Counted from the first letter of the stretch, positions 15,998 to 28,006 are shown. The stretch is DNA of 64,000 nucleotides from Modestobacter marinus (GCF_019799945.1 NZ_JABGCH010000010.1:1-64000); one strand, 5' to 3'. A program made the numbers and translations. Notes: generated by a model from the letters alone, not told the origin.

Positions 15998-16944
15998 GCG
16001 CCGAGCCGGGCGTCGAGCTCGGCCAGGCGGCCGACCAGCAGCTGGGCGAAGGCGGCGCCGTCCACCTCAAGCGCGACGTCGGTGTTCGCCTTCTCCCCGG
16101 ACAGCCTCTCGAGGTCGACCACGGTCATCCCCCGGGTCAGCGCACCCGCGCACTCGACGTCCACGTGCAGGTGCCGGGTGGTGACCAGCTCCGGGCGGAT
16201 CGCCGCCGCGACGGCGAGCGAGTCGTGCTGCGGCGTGCGGTCGCTGCCGGACCACTCGACGTGCCGGGCGGTGTAGAAGTCGACCATCCCGAGGAGGGCC
16301 TCGGCCATCCGGCCGCCGCCGCGCAGCGGGTCCCAGTCCTCCGGGGTGGTGACCGCGGAGTGGGTGACGTCGAGCCCGACCATGGTGACCGGGACGCCGC
16401 CGGCGAACACCCGCGAGGCGGCGTCCGGGTCGAACCAGATGTTGAACTCGGCGGTCGGCGTGGTGTTGCCCAGGATCCGGGCGCCGCCGCCCATGAGGAC
16501 GATCCGCTCCAGCTTGGCCGCCGTCAGGGGCGCTGCGGCGAACAGCGCCGCCACGTTGGTCAGCGGCCCGAGCGCGATCAGCGTGACCGGCTCGGCGGAC
16601 TGCTCGATGACGTCGGTCATCAGCTGGACGGCCGACCGGGCGTCCGCGCCGCGGGGGGCGGGGTCCAGCCGGACGCCGCCCATCCCCTCCTCGCCGTGCA
16701 CCTCCGTGGCCGGCCGGGAGTCCCGGCGGACGAGCGGGGTGTCGGCGCCGGCCGCGACCGGGACGTCGTCGCGGTCCAGCAGGTGCAGCAGCCGCAGGGC
16801 GTTCTCGGTGGTGTGCTGCAGGCCGGTGTTGCCGCCGACCGAGGTCACCCCCCGGACGTCGAGCTCCGGTGAGGCGAACGCCAGCATGATCGCCAGCGCG
16901 TCGTCCAGACCCGGGTCGGTGTCGATGAGCACGGGACGAGGCAT
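15994..16944 (-). CDS. Nucleoside hydrolase (IUNH family), paralogue 4
   Basis: A 316-residue hydrolase with LIDTDPGLDDALA, the classical purine/pyrimidine hydrolase signature, VLMGGGARILGNTTPTAEFNIW in the centre and the catalytic QHDSLAVA. The loop EVHGEEGMGG is close to that of inosine-uridine type enzymes. The ATG at 16942-16944 has a strong GGGAGGGGGAG site. A GTG seven codons upstream would overlap that site and is rejected. It is 13 bp after hydrolase 5. Confidence 0.9.
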   Translation of the reverse strand: MPRPVLIDTDPGLDDALAIMLAFASPELDVRGVTSVGGNTGLQHTTENALRLLHLLDRDDVPVAAGADTPLVRRDSRPATEVHGEEGMGGVRLDPAPRGADARSAVQLMTDVIEQSAEPVTLIALGPLTNVAALFAAAPLTAAKLERIVLMGGGARILGNTTPTAEFNIWFDPDAASRVFAGGVPVTMVGLDVTHSAVTTPEDWDPLRGGGRMAEALLGMVDFYTARHVEWSGSDRTPQHDSLAVAAAIRPELVTTRHLHVDVECAGALTRGMTVVDLERLSGEKANTDVALEVDGAAFAQLLVGRLAELDARLGA

Positions 16945-16957
16945 GACTCCCCCTCCC

Positions 16958-17902
16958 TCAGGCACCGAGGGAGCGCAGGAAGCGCTCGTGGAAGGCGGCG
17001 GTGTCCAGCGTGTCGACCAGGCGCACCACCCCCGGCTCCCGCGGGTCCTCCAGCGTCGGCTCGTAGCCGCGCAGGTCGGCCACGACCTGACCGCGCGACC
17101 GCTCGCCGCGCAGCTCGATCGACGCCCGGACCAGCCGGTAGGTGGCCAGCTCGGGGTCCAGGGCGAGGGCCATCGCCAACGGGTCGTGCAGCACGCAGGT
17201 CCGCTCGCCCAGGTTCTTCTCGTACACGTCCAGGTACTGCTGCATCACGGGCCACATGAACTGCGCGCGCGGGTCCGGAGAGGTCTCGATCCGCTTCAGC
17301 GCCTCCTGCGTCAGCTGCGTGGACATGGTGATCTCCAGGCCGACGAGCACCACGTCCCAGGGCGCGTCCAGCACGAGCTGGGCGGCCTCCGGGTCGTGCC
17401 AGATGTTGGCCTCGCCCATCTCCGAGGCGTTGCCCGGCACGCCGACGGCGCCGCCCATGACCACAACGTCCTTGATCAGCCGCGGCAACTCGGGCTCCAG
17501 CAGGAGAGCCAGCCCGATGTTGGTCAGCGGGCCGACGGCGACCAGGGTGAGCTCGCCCGGCCGGCTGCGGGCCAGGCGCACGATCTCCGCGGCGGCGAGC
17601 GTGCCCGCCGGCTGGCGCGTCGACGCCGGCACCCCGGCGTCCCCGAGCCCGTCCTGGCCGTGCACGAACTCCGCCGTCTCCAGCGGCTGCGCCATCGGGC
17701 GCGCGGCGCCCCGGTGCACGGGCACGCCGGTCAGCCCCAGGGTGTCCAGCACCGTGATCGTGTTCCGGGTGCCCACCTCGACCGGGACGTTGCCGTGGGT
17801 GACGGTGCAGGCCACGTACTCCGCGCCGTTGCCGGCGCCGTAGACGATGGCCATCGTGTCGTCGATGCCGGTGTCGCAGTCGAAGATCAGCTCGGTGGTC
17901 AT
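16958..17902 (-). CDS. Nucleoside hydrolase (IUNH family), paralogue 5
   Basis: A 314-residue hydrolase. The motifs are LIFDCDTGIDDTMA, VVMGGAVGVPGNASEMGEANIW and VLHDPLAMALAL. The EANIW variant and the FVHGQDGLGD loop place it with paralogue 3 rather than with 1, 2, 4 and 6. The ATG at 17900-17902 overlaps the stop of hydrolase 6 by 4 nt. The C-terminus lies 13 bp before paralogue 4. Confidence 0.9.
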   Translation of the reverse strand: MTTELIFDCDTGIDDTMAIVYGAGNGAEYVACTVTHGNVPVEVGTRNTITVLDTLGLTGVPVHRGAARPMAQPLETAEFVHGQDGLGDAGVPASTRQPAGTLAAAEIVRLARSRPGELTLVAVGPLTNIGLALLLEPELPRLIKDVVVMGGAVGVPGNASEMGEANIWHDPEAAQLVLDAPWDVVLVGLEITMSTQLTQEALKRIETSPDPRAQFMWPVMQQYLDVYEKNLGERTCVLHDPLAMALALDPELATYRLVRASIELRGERSRGQVVADLRGYEPTLEDPREPGVVRLVDTLDTAAFHERFLRSLGA

Positions 17903-18855
17903 CGTGCCGCCACCTCCGGCTGCGCGGAGAGGGCGGCGATCGCGTCCACGGTCATGTCCCACAACCTCTGCTTGTCCAGCGTGATGGCGACGTCGGTGTT
18001 GACCGGCTGGCCGAGCAGGCCGGAGAAGTCGGTGACCGTCATCCCGTTCGTCCAGGTCCCGGTGAGCTCCACCGCGACGAAGGCCTCCCGCGTGGTGAAG
18101 ACCTCCGGGTCGCCGAGCCAGGCGACGCAGCACAGGTCGTGCACGGGCGGGGCGTCGAAGCCCTGCTGCTCGCGGTAGGTGCTGCCGAAGAACTCCAGGA
18201 CGTCGACCACGAACGACGACAGCGGGGACCCGATGGCCTTGATCCGGTCCACCACGTCGGTGTCGGCGGTGGCCTGGTGGGTGAGGTCGAGGCCGACCAT
18301 CGTCACCGGCCACGGCGCGGAGAAGACCGCCTGGGCCGCCTCCGGGTCCGCCGCGATGTTGAACTCCGCCGTCGGGGTCTTGTTGCCCCGGGTGTAGGAG
18401 CCGCCCATGAGCACGACCCGCTTGACCCGCTCGACGATCGCCGGCTCCTTGCGCATGGCCAGGGCGATGTTGGTGAGCGGTCCGGTCGGCACCAGCGTCA
18501 CGGTCCCGGGCTCGGCGGCCAGGACCACGTCGATGATCAGGTCGACCGCGTGCCGGGGGTCCAGCTCGAGGGTCGCCTCCGGGAGCACCGGGCCGTCCAG
18601 CCCGGACTCGCCGTGGATCTCCGGCGCCACCATCTGCGGACGGACCAGCGGCCCCACGGACCCGGCTGCGACCGGCACGTCGATGCCGGCGACGGCGCAG
18701 ACGGCGAGTGCGTTGCGGGTCACCTTCGGCAGCGTCTGGTTGCCGGCGCAGGTGGTGACGGCGAGCAGCTCCACCCGCGGGTCGCCGGCCGCGAGGATCA
18801 TCGCCAGGGCGTCGTCGTGCCCCGGATCGCAGTCCAGGATGAGGCGTTCGGTCAT
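17899..18855 (-). CDS. Nucleoside hydrolase (IUNH family), paralogue 6
   Basis: A 318-residue hydrolase with LILDCDPGHDDALAM, VVLMGGSYTRGNKTPTAEFNI and VHDLCCVAW. The DCDPGHDDA form and the EIHGESGLDG loop resemble the pyrimidine-preferring RihA/RihB type, a tentative comparison. It is the first of four tandem hydrolases and lies 75 bp after the transporter permease, with a hairpin in the gap. Spacing and direction put it in the same long operon. Confidence 0.9.
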   Translation of the reverse strand: MTERLILDCDPGHDDALAMILAAGDPRVELLAVTTCAGNQTLPKVTRNALAVCAVAGIDVPVAAGSVGPLVRPQMVAPEIHGESGLDGPVLPEATLELDPRHAVDLIIDVVLAAEPGTVTLVPTGPLTNIALAMRKEPAIVERVKRVVLMGGSYTRGNKTPTAEFNIAADPEAAQAVFSAPWPVTMVGLDLTHQATADTDVVDRIKAIGSPLSSFVVDVLEFFGSTYREQQGFDAPPVHDLCCVAWLGDPEVFTTREAFVAVELTGTWTNGMTVTDFSGLLGQPVNTDVAITLDKQRLWDMTVDAIAALSAQPEVAAR

Positions 18856-18887
18856 GCGGCAGTGCTCCTTCGCAGCAGGTGGGGTCT

Positions 18888-18906
18888 CCGCCGCGTCGCG
18901 CGGCGG
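18888..18906 (-). terminator. Short hairpin between transporter and hydrolase genes
   Basis: CCGCCGCG / CGCGGCGG with a 3-nt loop, an 8-bp stem in the 75-bp gap between the second permease gene and hydrolase 6. It may partly attenuate transcription or protect the transporter mRNA 3' end. There is no T-tract. Confidence 0.4.
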
Positions 18907-18930
18907 TGGTGAGCTGTCGGGGTGGGGCGG

Positions 18931-19871
18931 TCAGGCGACCTGCGGCGTCGGTGTCGCCGACGCCCTTGCCCCCCGGATGCGGCGGAACTGGATGCCCGCG
19001 ACCACCAGGGCCAGGATCGTGATGACGTAGGGGGTCATCAGCGCCAGGTTGGAGTTGAACCCGGCGATGCCGAGCTGGTCGGCCACCGCGTCGGCCGCGC
19101 CGAAGATGAACGCGGCCACCATCGTCCGGACCGGGCGGGCCAGCCCGAAGGTGAGCGCGGCGACGGCGATGAACCCGCGGCCCGAGGTCATGTCCGCTGT
19201 GAAGCTGCCCAGGGTCGCCATGGCGAGCTGGGCGCCGGCCGCACCGCACAGCACCCCGGAGATGAGGATGCTCTGCGCCTTGACCCGGGTGACCCGGATG
19301 CCCGCCGCGGCGGCCGCGTCGGCGTCCTCACCCACGGCGCGCAGGTGCACGCCGTACCGCGTCCGGTACAGCACCAGCGACGCGAGCGGCACGCTGAGCA
19401 GCGCCAGCCAGACCAGGGCGGTCTGGTTGTTCAGCGCCGTGCCGAGCACCGGCACGTCGGCCAGCGGGCCGAGGGAGATGCGCGGCAGCGTGATGTTCGC
19501 CGACGGCGGGGTCACGCCGGGGTTGCCGTAGAGCACCTGCAGGAGGAAGACGCTCAGCCCCGCGGCCAGCAGGTTGACACCGATGCCGACGACGATGAAG
19601 TCCGCCTTGAGCCAGAGCGTGCCCGCCGCGTAGACCAGCGACAGGGCCAGCCCCGCGAGCACGGCGGCCACCACGCCCACCAGGGCGCTGTCGAACGCTG
19701 AGCCCACGGAGATCGCGGTGAAGGCGCCGATGAGCATCATGCCCTCGAGGCCGATGTTGAGGATGTTCCCCTGCTGGGTGAAGGCGCCGCCGATGGCGGC
19801 CAGCAGCAGCGGCGCCACCTTCATCAGGATGACGAACAGCGTGCCGGCCGTGAGGATCTGCTCCAGGGCGT

Positions 19872-19875
<4 letters not shown>
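18931..19875 (-). CDS. Nucleoside ABC transporter permease (NupQ/YufQ-like)
   Basis: A 314-residue inner-membrane permease of the BPD_transp_2 family. About nine hydrophobic helices can be seen, and the typical GNILNIGLEGMMLIGAF segment near residue 40 marks the nucleoside/BMP-type subgroup. A conserved cytoplasmic contact loop follows (YRTRYGVHLRAVGEDADAAAAAGI). It ends in a short Ala/Thr/Pro tail. Its ATG overlaps the stop of the fused ATPase-permease gene by 4 nt. Confidence 0.9.
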
Positions 19876-22856
<2,981 letters not shown>

Positions 22857-22949
22857 GAGGCGTCTTCCTTCGGGGGCGAGCACGTCGGTGTGCGTCGAGC
22901 GAGGGAGGTGCCGGCCGGCCACGGCGGCCGGCCGGCACCCCGCCGGGCG

Positions 22950-23999
22950 TCAGAGCGCCGTCGGGACCTGGATCTCGCCGTCGATGACCTTCTGGGCGTA
23001 GTCCTTGATCTGGTCCTGGATCTCCTGCGGCACGGTGTCGCCGTTGTCCTCGAAGGTGAGGCTCACACCGTCGTTCGACAGGCCGTACTCGGTGGTCTCC
23101 CCGAAGGCGAGCTCACCGGCCTTGTAGTCCTCGACGGCCGACTCCAGCGAGACGCCGATGTTCTTCAGCATCGAGGCCAGGACGTGGCCCGGGTGCAGGC
23201 CGTTCTGGTTGGAGTCGACGCCGATGGCGTACTTGTTCGACTCCTCCGCCGCCTTCAGGACACCGATCCCGGCACCACCGGCCACCTGGAACACCACGTC
23301 GGCGCCCTGCTCGTACATGGCGGTGGCCTGGTCGAAGCCCTTGTTCGAGTCGGTGAAGTCACCGACGTAGGAGACGAGGACCTCGATCGTGGGGTCGACC
23401 GTCTCGACGCCCTTCCTGTAGCCCTCGACGAAGTCGTTGATGATCGGGATGTCCATCCCGCCGACCAGGCCGACCTTCTTGCTCCCGCTGGAGAGCGGGA
23501 ACGCCTCGGTGTTGGTGGTCGCCTGCGCCGCCAGGACGCCGGCCAGGTACGAGCCCTCGTTCTGCTTGTAGACGATCGAGGCGACGTTCGGGGCCTCGAC
23601 CACGCTGTCGTAGAGGACGTAGTCCTGGTCGGGGTACTGCGGCGCGGTCTCGGTGAGGATGTCGACCATCTGCGACGTCCCGGTGATCACCAGGTCCCAG
23701 TCACCGCCGGACACCGACTCCAGGTTCGACTTCCACTGGGCCGGGTTGTTGGCGTCCGCCTGGATGTTCTGGATCTTGCTGCCGGCCTTCTCGATCTCGG
23801 CCATGCCGCGGGCTGCGTCGTCGAAGAACCCCTGGTCGCCCAGCGGCCCGTTGATGACGTTGGCGACCGCGGGCGTGTCCGAGCCACCGCCCGACGCGCT
23901 CCCCCCGCTGCCCGCGTCGTCCCCGCCGCCGCACGCCGTGAGGCTGAGGGCGACGACGACCGCCGCCGCGAGGCCGCCCATCATGCGCTGCTTCTTCAT
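22950..23999 (-). CDS. BMP-family nucleoside-binding lipoprotein
   Basis: A 349-residue extracytoplasmic solute-binding protein. It has a lipoprotein signal peptide (MKKQRMMGG, hydrophobic core, LTAC lipobox) followed by a Gly/Ser-rich tether. The mature domain shows Bmp/Med features: INGPLGDQGFFDDAARGM, YDSVVEAPNVASIVYKQNEG, FQVAGGAGIGVLKAA and AIGVDSNQNGL. Such proteins feed purine and pyrimidine nucleosides to NupOPQ-type importers. AAAGGAG lies 7 nt upstream of the ATG. It lies between rbsK and the ATPase-permease fusion. Confidence 0.92.
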   Translation of the reverse strand: MKKQRMMGGLAAAVVVALSLTACGGGDDAGSGGSASGGGSDTPAVANVINGPLGDQGFFDDAARGMAEIEKAGSKIQNIQADANNPAQWKSNLESVSGGDWDLVITGTSQMVDILTETAPQYPDQDYVLYDSVVEAPNVASIVYKQNEGSYLAGVLAAQATTNTEAFPLSSGSKKVGLVGGMDIPIINDFVEGYRKGVETVDPTIEVLVSYVGDFTDSNKGFDQATAMYEQGADVVFQVAGGAGIGVLKAAEESNKYAIGVDSNQNGLHPGHVLASMLKNIGVSLESAVEDYKAGELAFGETTEYGLSNDGVSLTFEDNGDTVPQEIQDQIKDYAQKVIDGEIQVPTAL

Positions 24000-24052
24000 G
24001 CTGTGCTCCTTTGCACGTGTCTGGAACTGCTGCTTCGTTCCGGTCCGGGTCG

Positions 24053-25036
24053 TCATCGCTGCTCGGCGGGGGCCTCCTCGCTGGGGAGGGAGCCCTCGGG
24101 CTCGGCGGAGGCGCCGTCGGCGGCGCTCGCCATCGCGGCGAGGACGGCCGCCCGGTCGGGCATGGCGGTCGTCGCCCCGAGCGCGCCCACCGACTTCGAC
24201 GCGGCGTGCACGGCCCAGCGCGCCGCGGTCAGCGGCGGCTCGTCCCGGCTGAGCGCGTCGGCGAGGGCACCGATGAACGTGTCGCCCGCACCGGTGGTGT
24301 CCACCACGGGGACGACGGGGGCTGGGACGTGGGCGACCTCGCCGCCGTCCCACACCAGGCAGCCGCGGGCACCGAGGGTGACCACGACGGTGCACTGCCA
24401 GCCCGAGGACGCGAGCCGGGCGCCGAGGTCCGCCGGGTCGTCCGGCAGCGGGTGGCCCGCGACGACCTCGTACTCGGTCTCGTTGAGGACCAGGACGTCC
24501 ACGCGCTCCATCAGCTCGGCGGGGAGCTCCCGCGCGGGCGCCGGGTTGAGCAGGAACCTGCCCCCGGAGAGCCGGGCCGCGGCCGTGACCGTCTCGACCG
24601 GGATCTCCAGCTGGGCCACCACCACCCGGGCGCCGCGCACCACGTCGCCGGCTGCCTCGACGTGCGCGGGGGTCAGCCGCATGTTGGCGCCGCCGACCAC
24701 GATGATCGTGTTCTCGGCGGCCTCGTCGACCACCACCAGCGCCCGGCCGGTCGGCGTCCCGGGCTCGGTCTGCAGGTGGGTGACGTCGACGGACACGCGC
24801 TCCAGCGCCGCCCGCACCTCGCCGGCCGCGGCGTCGTCACCGATCAGCCCCACGAAGGCGACGCGACGCCCGAGGCGGGCCGCCGCCACGGCCTGGTTGC
24901 TGCCCTTGCCGCCCGGGAACTGGGCGAAGTCGTCCGCGGACACGGTCTCGCCGGGCTGCGGGAGCCGCGCCACGGAGGCGACCAGGTCGATGTTGACGCT
25001 GCCGACCACGGCAACGTCCACCTGCGTTGGCGTCAT
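24053..25036 (-). CDS. rbsK: Ribokinase
   Basis: A 327-residue PfkB kinase phosphorylating ribose to ribose 5-phosphate. It starts with VAVVGSVNIDLVASV, has the PFPGGKG-type motif QFPGGKGSNQAVAAARLG and the anion-hole/catalytic motif DTTGAGDTFIGA. LNPAPARELP and NETEYEVV are typical ribokinase segments. The last 20-25 residues form an acidic Ser/Glu-rich tail. The ATG at 25034-25036 has GAGGG 7 nt upstream; a GTG two codons earlier is too close to that site. It is the first gene of the long operon, behind a LacI operator, and would capture the ribose released by the hydrolases. Confidence 0.92.
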   Translation of the reverse strand: MTPTQVDVAVVGSVNIDLVASVARLPQPGETVSADDFAQFPGGKGSNQAVAAARLGRRVAFVGLIGDDAAAGEVRAALERVSVDVTHLQTEPGTPTGRALVVVDEAAENTIIVVGGANMRLTPAHVEAAGDVVRGARVVVAQLEIPVETVTAAARLSGGRFLLNPAPARELPAELMERVDVLVLNETEYEVVAGHPLPDDPADLGARLASSGWQCTVVVTLGARGCLVWDGGEVAHVPAPVVPVVDTTGAGDTFIGALADALSRDEPPLTAARWAVHAASKSVGALGATTAMPDRAAVLAAMASAADGASAEPEGSLPSEEAPAEQR

Positions 25037-25063
25037 TGCCACACCCTCAGGTCTCGGGGACGG

Positions 25064-25075
25064 GGAATCGATTTC
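25064..25075 (-). promoter_or_regulatory. LacI-type operator at head of the long nucleoside operon
   Basis: GGAATCGATTTC with the perfect core AATCGATT lies 28-39 nt before the rbsK ATG. An almost identical site stands before the divergent LacI gene (25254-25266), so one regulator likely represses both. Confidence 0.7.
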
Positions 25076-25253
25076 TCAGTCGAGAGGGCATGTAAGCCGG
25101 TGCCGCCGCCGGTGTCAACCATCACATCTCCTCGGCTTGATTGCGGTCCGGTAACGGCTCACCTGCCCCCCCCCACCCGACTGGAGGAGCCGCGCCTGCC
25201 GGCCGTCAGACCAGTGACGGAGCCCGTGGCGGCGGCTACAGTGCGCCCGTTCA

Positions 25254-25266
25254 GGAATCGATTTCC
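25254..25266 (+). promoter_or_regulatory. LacI-type operator before the second regulator
   Basis: GGAATCGATTTCC, a near-perfect palindrome with a central CG, 17-29 nt before the regulator ATG. A TACAGT hexamer at 25237-25242 could be the -10, which would put the operator over the transcription start. Confidence 0.7.
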
Positions 25267-25283
25267 TAGGGGAGGAGGAGCCG

Positions 25284-26285
25284 ATGGGCAGGAGCATCAC
25301 CGTGCGGGACGTCGCCGCCGCGGCCCACGTCTCCCCCGCCACCGCGTCCCGCGCGCTCGCCGGTCATCCGTCGGTCAACCCCGAGATGGCGCGCCGCGTG
25401 CTCAAGGCGAGCCGGGAGCTGGGGTACAGCGCCAACGTGTTCGCCCGCGCGCTGCGGACCCAGCGGACCGACACCATCGGGATGGTCGTCCCCTCGATCA
25501 GCAACCCGTACTTCGTCGCGGCCGTCGAGGCGGTGGAGCAGGTGCTGGCCGAGACCGACCGGTCGCTGATCCTGTGCGACTCCCGGGACACCGTCGCCAC
25601 CGAGGCCGCCCGCGTCGACCTGCTCGTCGGCCGTCGGGTGGACGGGCTGATCGTCGTCCCCGTCTCGGCGCACGACTCCGTGCCGGCCCTCCGGGCGGCG
25701 GCCGCGGAGGTGGCGGTGACCCAGTTCGACCGCATCGCCGAGGCCGCGGGGACCGACTTCGTCGGCGGGGACAACGACGAAGGCGTCCGGCAGTGCGTTG
25801 AGCACCTGCGGGAGCGCGGCTGCCGGACGTTCGCCTACATCGGCGCCCGGCCCACCACGAGCACCGCCGACGAGCGCCTCCGCGCCTTCCGCCGGTTCGC
25901 CGCGGACGGCGTCGCCCCCGACCGCGGGTTCCTGCTCGGTGAGTTCAGCGCCGAGTGGGGGCGGGAGGCGGCCCGGACCCTCCTGGACGACGGGCCGCTC
26001 CCGGACGCGATCGTGTGCGGCGCCGACGTCATCGCGGTGTCCCTGCTGACCACCCTGCGCGCGGCCGGCGTCGAGGTCCCGCGGGACGTCAAGCTGGTCA
26101 GCTACGACGACTCGAGCATGGGCCAGCTGACCGTGCCGCGGCTGACGTCGGTCCACCAGCCCATCGACTCGATGGCCCGCGAGGCGGTGCGGCTGCTCGA
26201 CGGCCGCCGGGAGGACGGCAGCCTGCCGGCGCGGAAGAGCATCTTCGCGCCGGACATCGTGGTCCGGGAGTCCACCGGCGTCTGA
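25284..26285 (+). CDS. LacI-family transcriptional regulator 2
   Basis: A 333-residue regulator with the helix-turn-helix ITVRDVAAAAHVSPATASR at residues 5-23 and a ligand-binding domain (TDTIGMVVPSISNPYF, then DAIVCGADVIAVSLL). It is divergent from rbsK and flanked by matching operators, so it most likely represses the transporter-hydrolase operon and itself. By analogy with RbsR/CytR-type proteins the effector may be ribose or a nucleoside. The ATG has GGAGGAGGAG 3-10 nt upstream. Confidence 0.9.
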   Translation: MGRSITVRDVAAAAHVSPATASRALAGHPSVNPEMARRVLKASRELGYSANVFARALRTQRTDTIGMVVPSISNPYFVAAVEAVEQVLAETDRSLILCDSRDTVATEAARVDLLVGRRVDGLIVVPVSAHDSVPALRAAAAEVAVTQFDRIAEAAGTDFVGGDNDEGVRQCVEHLRERGCRTFAYIGARPTTSTADERLRAFRRFAADGVAPDRGFLLGEFSAEWGREAARTLLDDGPLPDAIVCGADVIAVSLLTTLRAAGVEVPRDVKLVSYDDSSMGQLTVPRLTSVHQPIDSMAREAVRLLDGRREDGSLPARKSIFAPDIVVRESTGV

Positions 26286-26299
26286 GGTGCCGACTGGGC

Positions 26300-26305
26300 T
26301 AGGTT
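26300..26305 (+). promoter_or_regulatory. -10 element of a probable leaderless transcript
   Basis: TAGGTT lies 8 nt before the GTG at 26314, with no Shine-Dalgarno sequence. This supports starting the YbaK-like protein there rather than at the GTG at 26287. Confidence 0.45.
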
Positions 26306-26313
26306 CCTCGGCC

Positions 26314-26793
26314 GTGGCGGCGACCCCGGCGGTACGGGCCCTCGAACGGGCCCGGGCGTCCTTCTCCCTGCACGAGTACGACCCGGCCGACGGCGCCGGA
26401 GGGCACGGCTACGGCGAGGTCGCCGTCGCCGCGCTGGGCGCCGACCCGGCCCGGGTGTTCAAGACGCTGGTCACCCGGGTGGACGGGGCGCTCACCGTCG
26501 CCGTCGTCCCGGTGAGCGCCCAGCTGGACCTCAAGGCGCTCGCCGCGGCCGCCGGCGGGCGCCGGGCCGCGATGGCCGAACCGGCCGACGCGGAGCGCGC
26601 CACCGGCTACGTGCGCGGCGGGATCAGCCCGCTGGGCCAGCGCAAGGCTCTGCCGACCGTCGTCGACGAGTCCGCGCTCGGCTTCCCGACGGTGCTGATC
26701 AGCGCCGGGCGCCGGGGGCTGCAGGTGGAGCTCGACCCGGCCGACCTGGTGCGGCTCACCCGGGCCCGGACCGCGCCGATCGCCCGTAGCTGA
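26314..26793 (+). CDS. ybaK: YbaK/EbsC-type aminoacyl-tRNA deacylase
   Basis: A 159-residue YbaK-family protein, which hydrolyses mischarged Cys-tRNA(Pro) or a related aminoacyl-tRNA. Typical features are the opening helix (ALERARASFSLHEYDP), RVFKTLVTRVDG with the conserved lysine, and ATGYVRGGISPLGQRKALPT, the family's central signature. Length is normal. It follows lacI2 by about 28 bp but a putative leaderless -10 suggests its own promoter. It is a housekeeping gene marking the right border of the nucleoside island. Confidence 0.9.
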   Translation: MAATPAVRALERARASFSLHEYDPADGAGGHGYGEVAVAALGADPARVFKTLVTRVDGALTVAVVPVSAQLDLKALAAAAGGRRAAMAEPADAERATGYVRGGISPLGQRKALPTVVDESALGFPTVLISAGRRGLQVELDPADLVRLTRARTAPIARS

Positions 26794-26928
26794 CGGGACC
26801 CCGCACCTCAGGGTCTGCCCTGTGGATCTCGTGCCTCACCGCCCCGTCCCTGAAGGCGGCCTTGGAGACACCGTCGGAGCGCCTGCCCACCCGTTTGGAC
26901 ATCGGAAGCGGGGGCCGCGCGCTGACCG

Positions 26929-26934
26929 TAGGGT
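26929..26934 (+). promoter_or_regulatory. -10 element of a probable leaderless transcript
   Basis: TAGGGT ends 6 nt before the GTG at 26941 of the DapB-like gene, with no ribosome-binding site between. Confidence 0.45.
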
Positions 26935-26940
26935 TCGCCC

Positions 26941-27738
26941 GTGACCCGGGTTTGCTTCGCCGGTGTGACCGGCTGGACTGCACCCCCCATCCTGGCCGCC
27001 ATCGACGCCGCCGATGACCTGACCCTGACCGCGGGGGTGTCCCGGTCCGCCGCCGGGCAGAGGCTGTCGTTGGTCACGACGTCGACCAGCGACGGGAAGG
27101 TCCACGCCACCGTCGCCGACGCTCTCGACGCCGGCGAGGTCGATGTGCTGGTCGACTACACCAGCGCCGCCGCGGTCAAGAGCAATGTCTGGACCGCCGT
27201 GCGCGCCGGCGTGCACACGGTCATCGGCTCCAGCGGTCTGACCGCCGACGACTACACAGAGCTGGACCGACTCGCCCGCGACCAGGGCGTCGGCGTGATC
27301 GCCGCCGGCAACTTCTCCATCCAGGCCGCCGTGCTGCAGCAGGCAGCGATGCGCGCAGTCGCGCACCTCCACCGTTGGGAGATCATCGACTATGCCAGCG
27401 CCGGAAAGCCCGACGTGCCCAGCGGCACCGCCCGGGAACTCGCCGAGACCCTCGGCGCGGTACGCACGCCGATCTCCGCGGTCCCGCTGGCGGAGCTGTA
27501 CGGCCCGCCCGAGGCGCGCGGCGCGGAGGTGGCCGGTAGCCGCGTCCACTCCGTCCGGCTTCCCAGCTTCGCGGTCAGCACCGAGATCGTCTTCGGCGGC
27601 ACCGGCGAGCGGCTGGTCATGCGGCACGACACCGGCGAGACCCCGGATCCCTACGTCGGCGGCACCATGCTGGCCATCCGCCGGGTGGCCGAGACGCCCG
27701 GCGTCCGTCGTGGACTGGGCTCACTGCTGTTTGAGTAG
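26941..27738 (+). CDS. DapB-like NAD(P) reductase lacking the catalytic histidines
   Basis: A 265-residue protein of the dihydrodipicolinate-reductase fold. The Rossmann motif is FAGVTGWTA (residues 6-14), VDYTS near 71 marks the DapB N-domain, and GVGVIAAGNFSIQAAVLQQAA is typical. The substrate motif KPDVPSGTA (156-164) retains the lysine and the PSGTA sulfate/substrate loop. The two histidines that precede it in DapB (EAHHRHK in E. coli) are replaced by Ala-Ser (YASAGK). It may therefore be a related imine reductase rather than the lysine-pathway enzyme. No lysine genes are near it. Codon bias is slightly weaker than in the surrounding core genes. Confidence 0.75.
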   Translation: MTRVCFAGVTGWTAPPILAAIDAADDLTLTAGVSRSAAGQRLSLVTTSTSDGKVHATVADALDAGEVDVLVDYTSAAAVKSNVWTAVRAGVHTVIGSSGLTADDYTELDRLARDQGVGVIAAGNFSIQAAVLQQAAMRAVAHLHRWEIIDYASAGKPDVPSGTARELAETLGAVRTPISAVPLAELYGPPEARGAEVAGSRVHSVRLPSFAVSTEIVFGGTGERLVMRHDTGETPDPYVGGTMLAIRRVAETPGVRRGLGSLLFE

Positions 27739-27937
27739 GCCGGTCCACATCGCCGCCGGGCGGGGGGTGACGGTGAGCTGGCCGAACTGAACACATCCCG
27801 CACCCAGCACTCAAAGGCCGCACTGGGACATATGCCTCACGTATCGCTGCGCGGCCAGGATCTCCTGGCCTTGATGGAGCGGCCGATCATCACGAGAGCA
27901 AGACCCGTGAGCAGGACGCCGCCGAACCACCAGTCGT

Positions 27938-28006
27938 TCAGCCCGACGGCCTGTCAGTGAGCGAGATGTAGGCGGCGTCGGCTTCTGCGTCGTAGGTGAC
28001 TCGCAC
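27938..28006 (-). pseudogene. DUF2283 fragment
   Basis: From a GTG at 28004-28006 the minus strand encodes VRVTYDAEADAAYISLTD and then stops after a few residues. This is the conserved start of DUF2283 proteins, normally about 60-70 residues. Only the first third remains, so it is a remnant. Confidence 0.55.
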
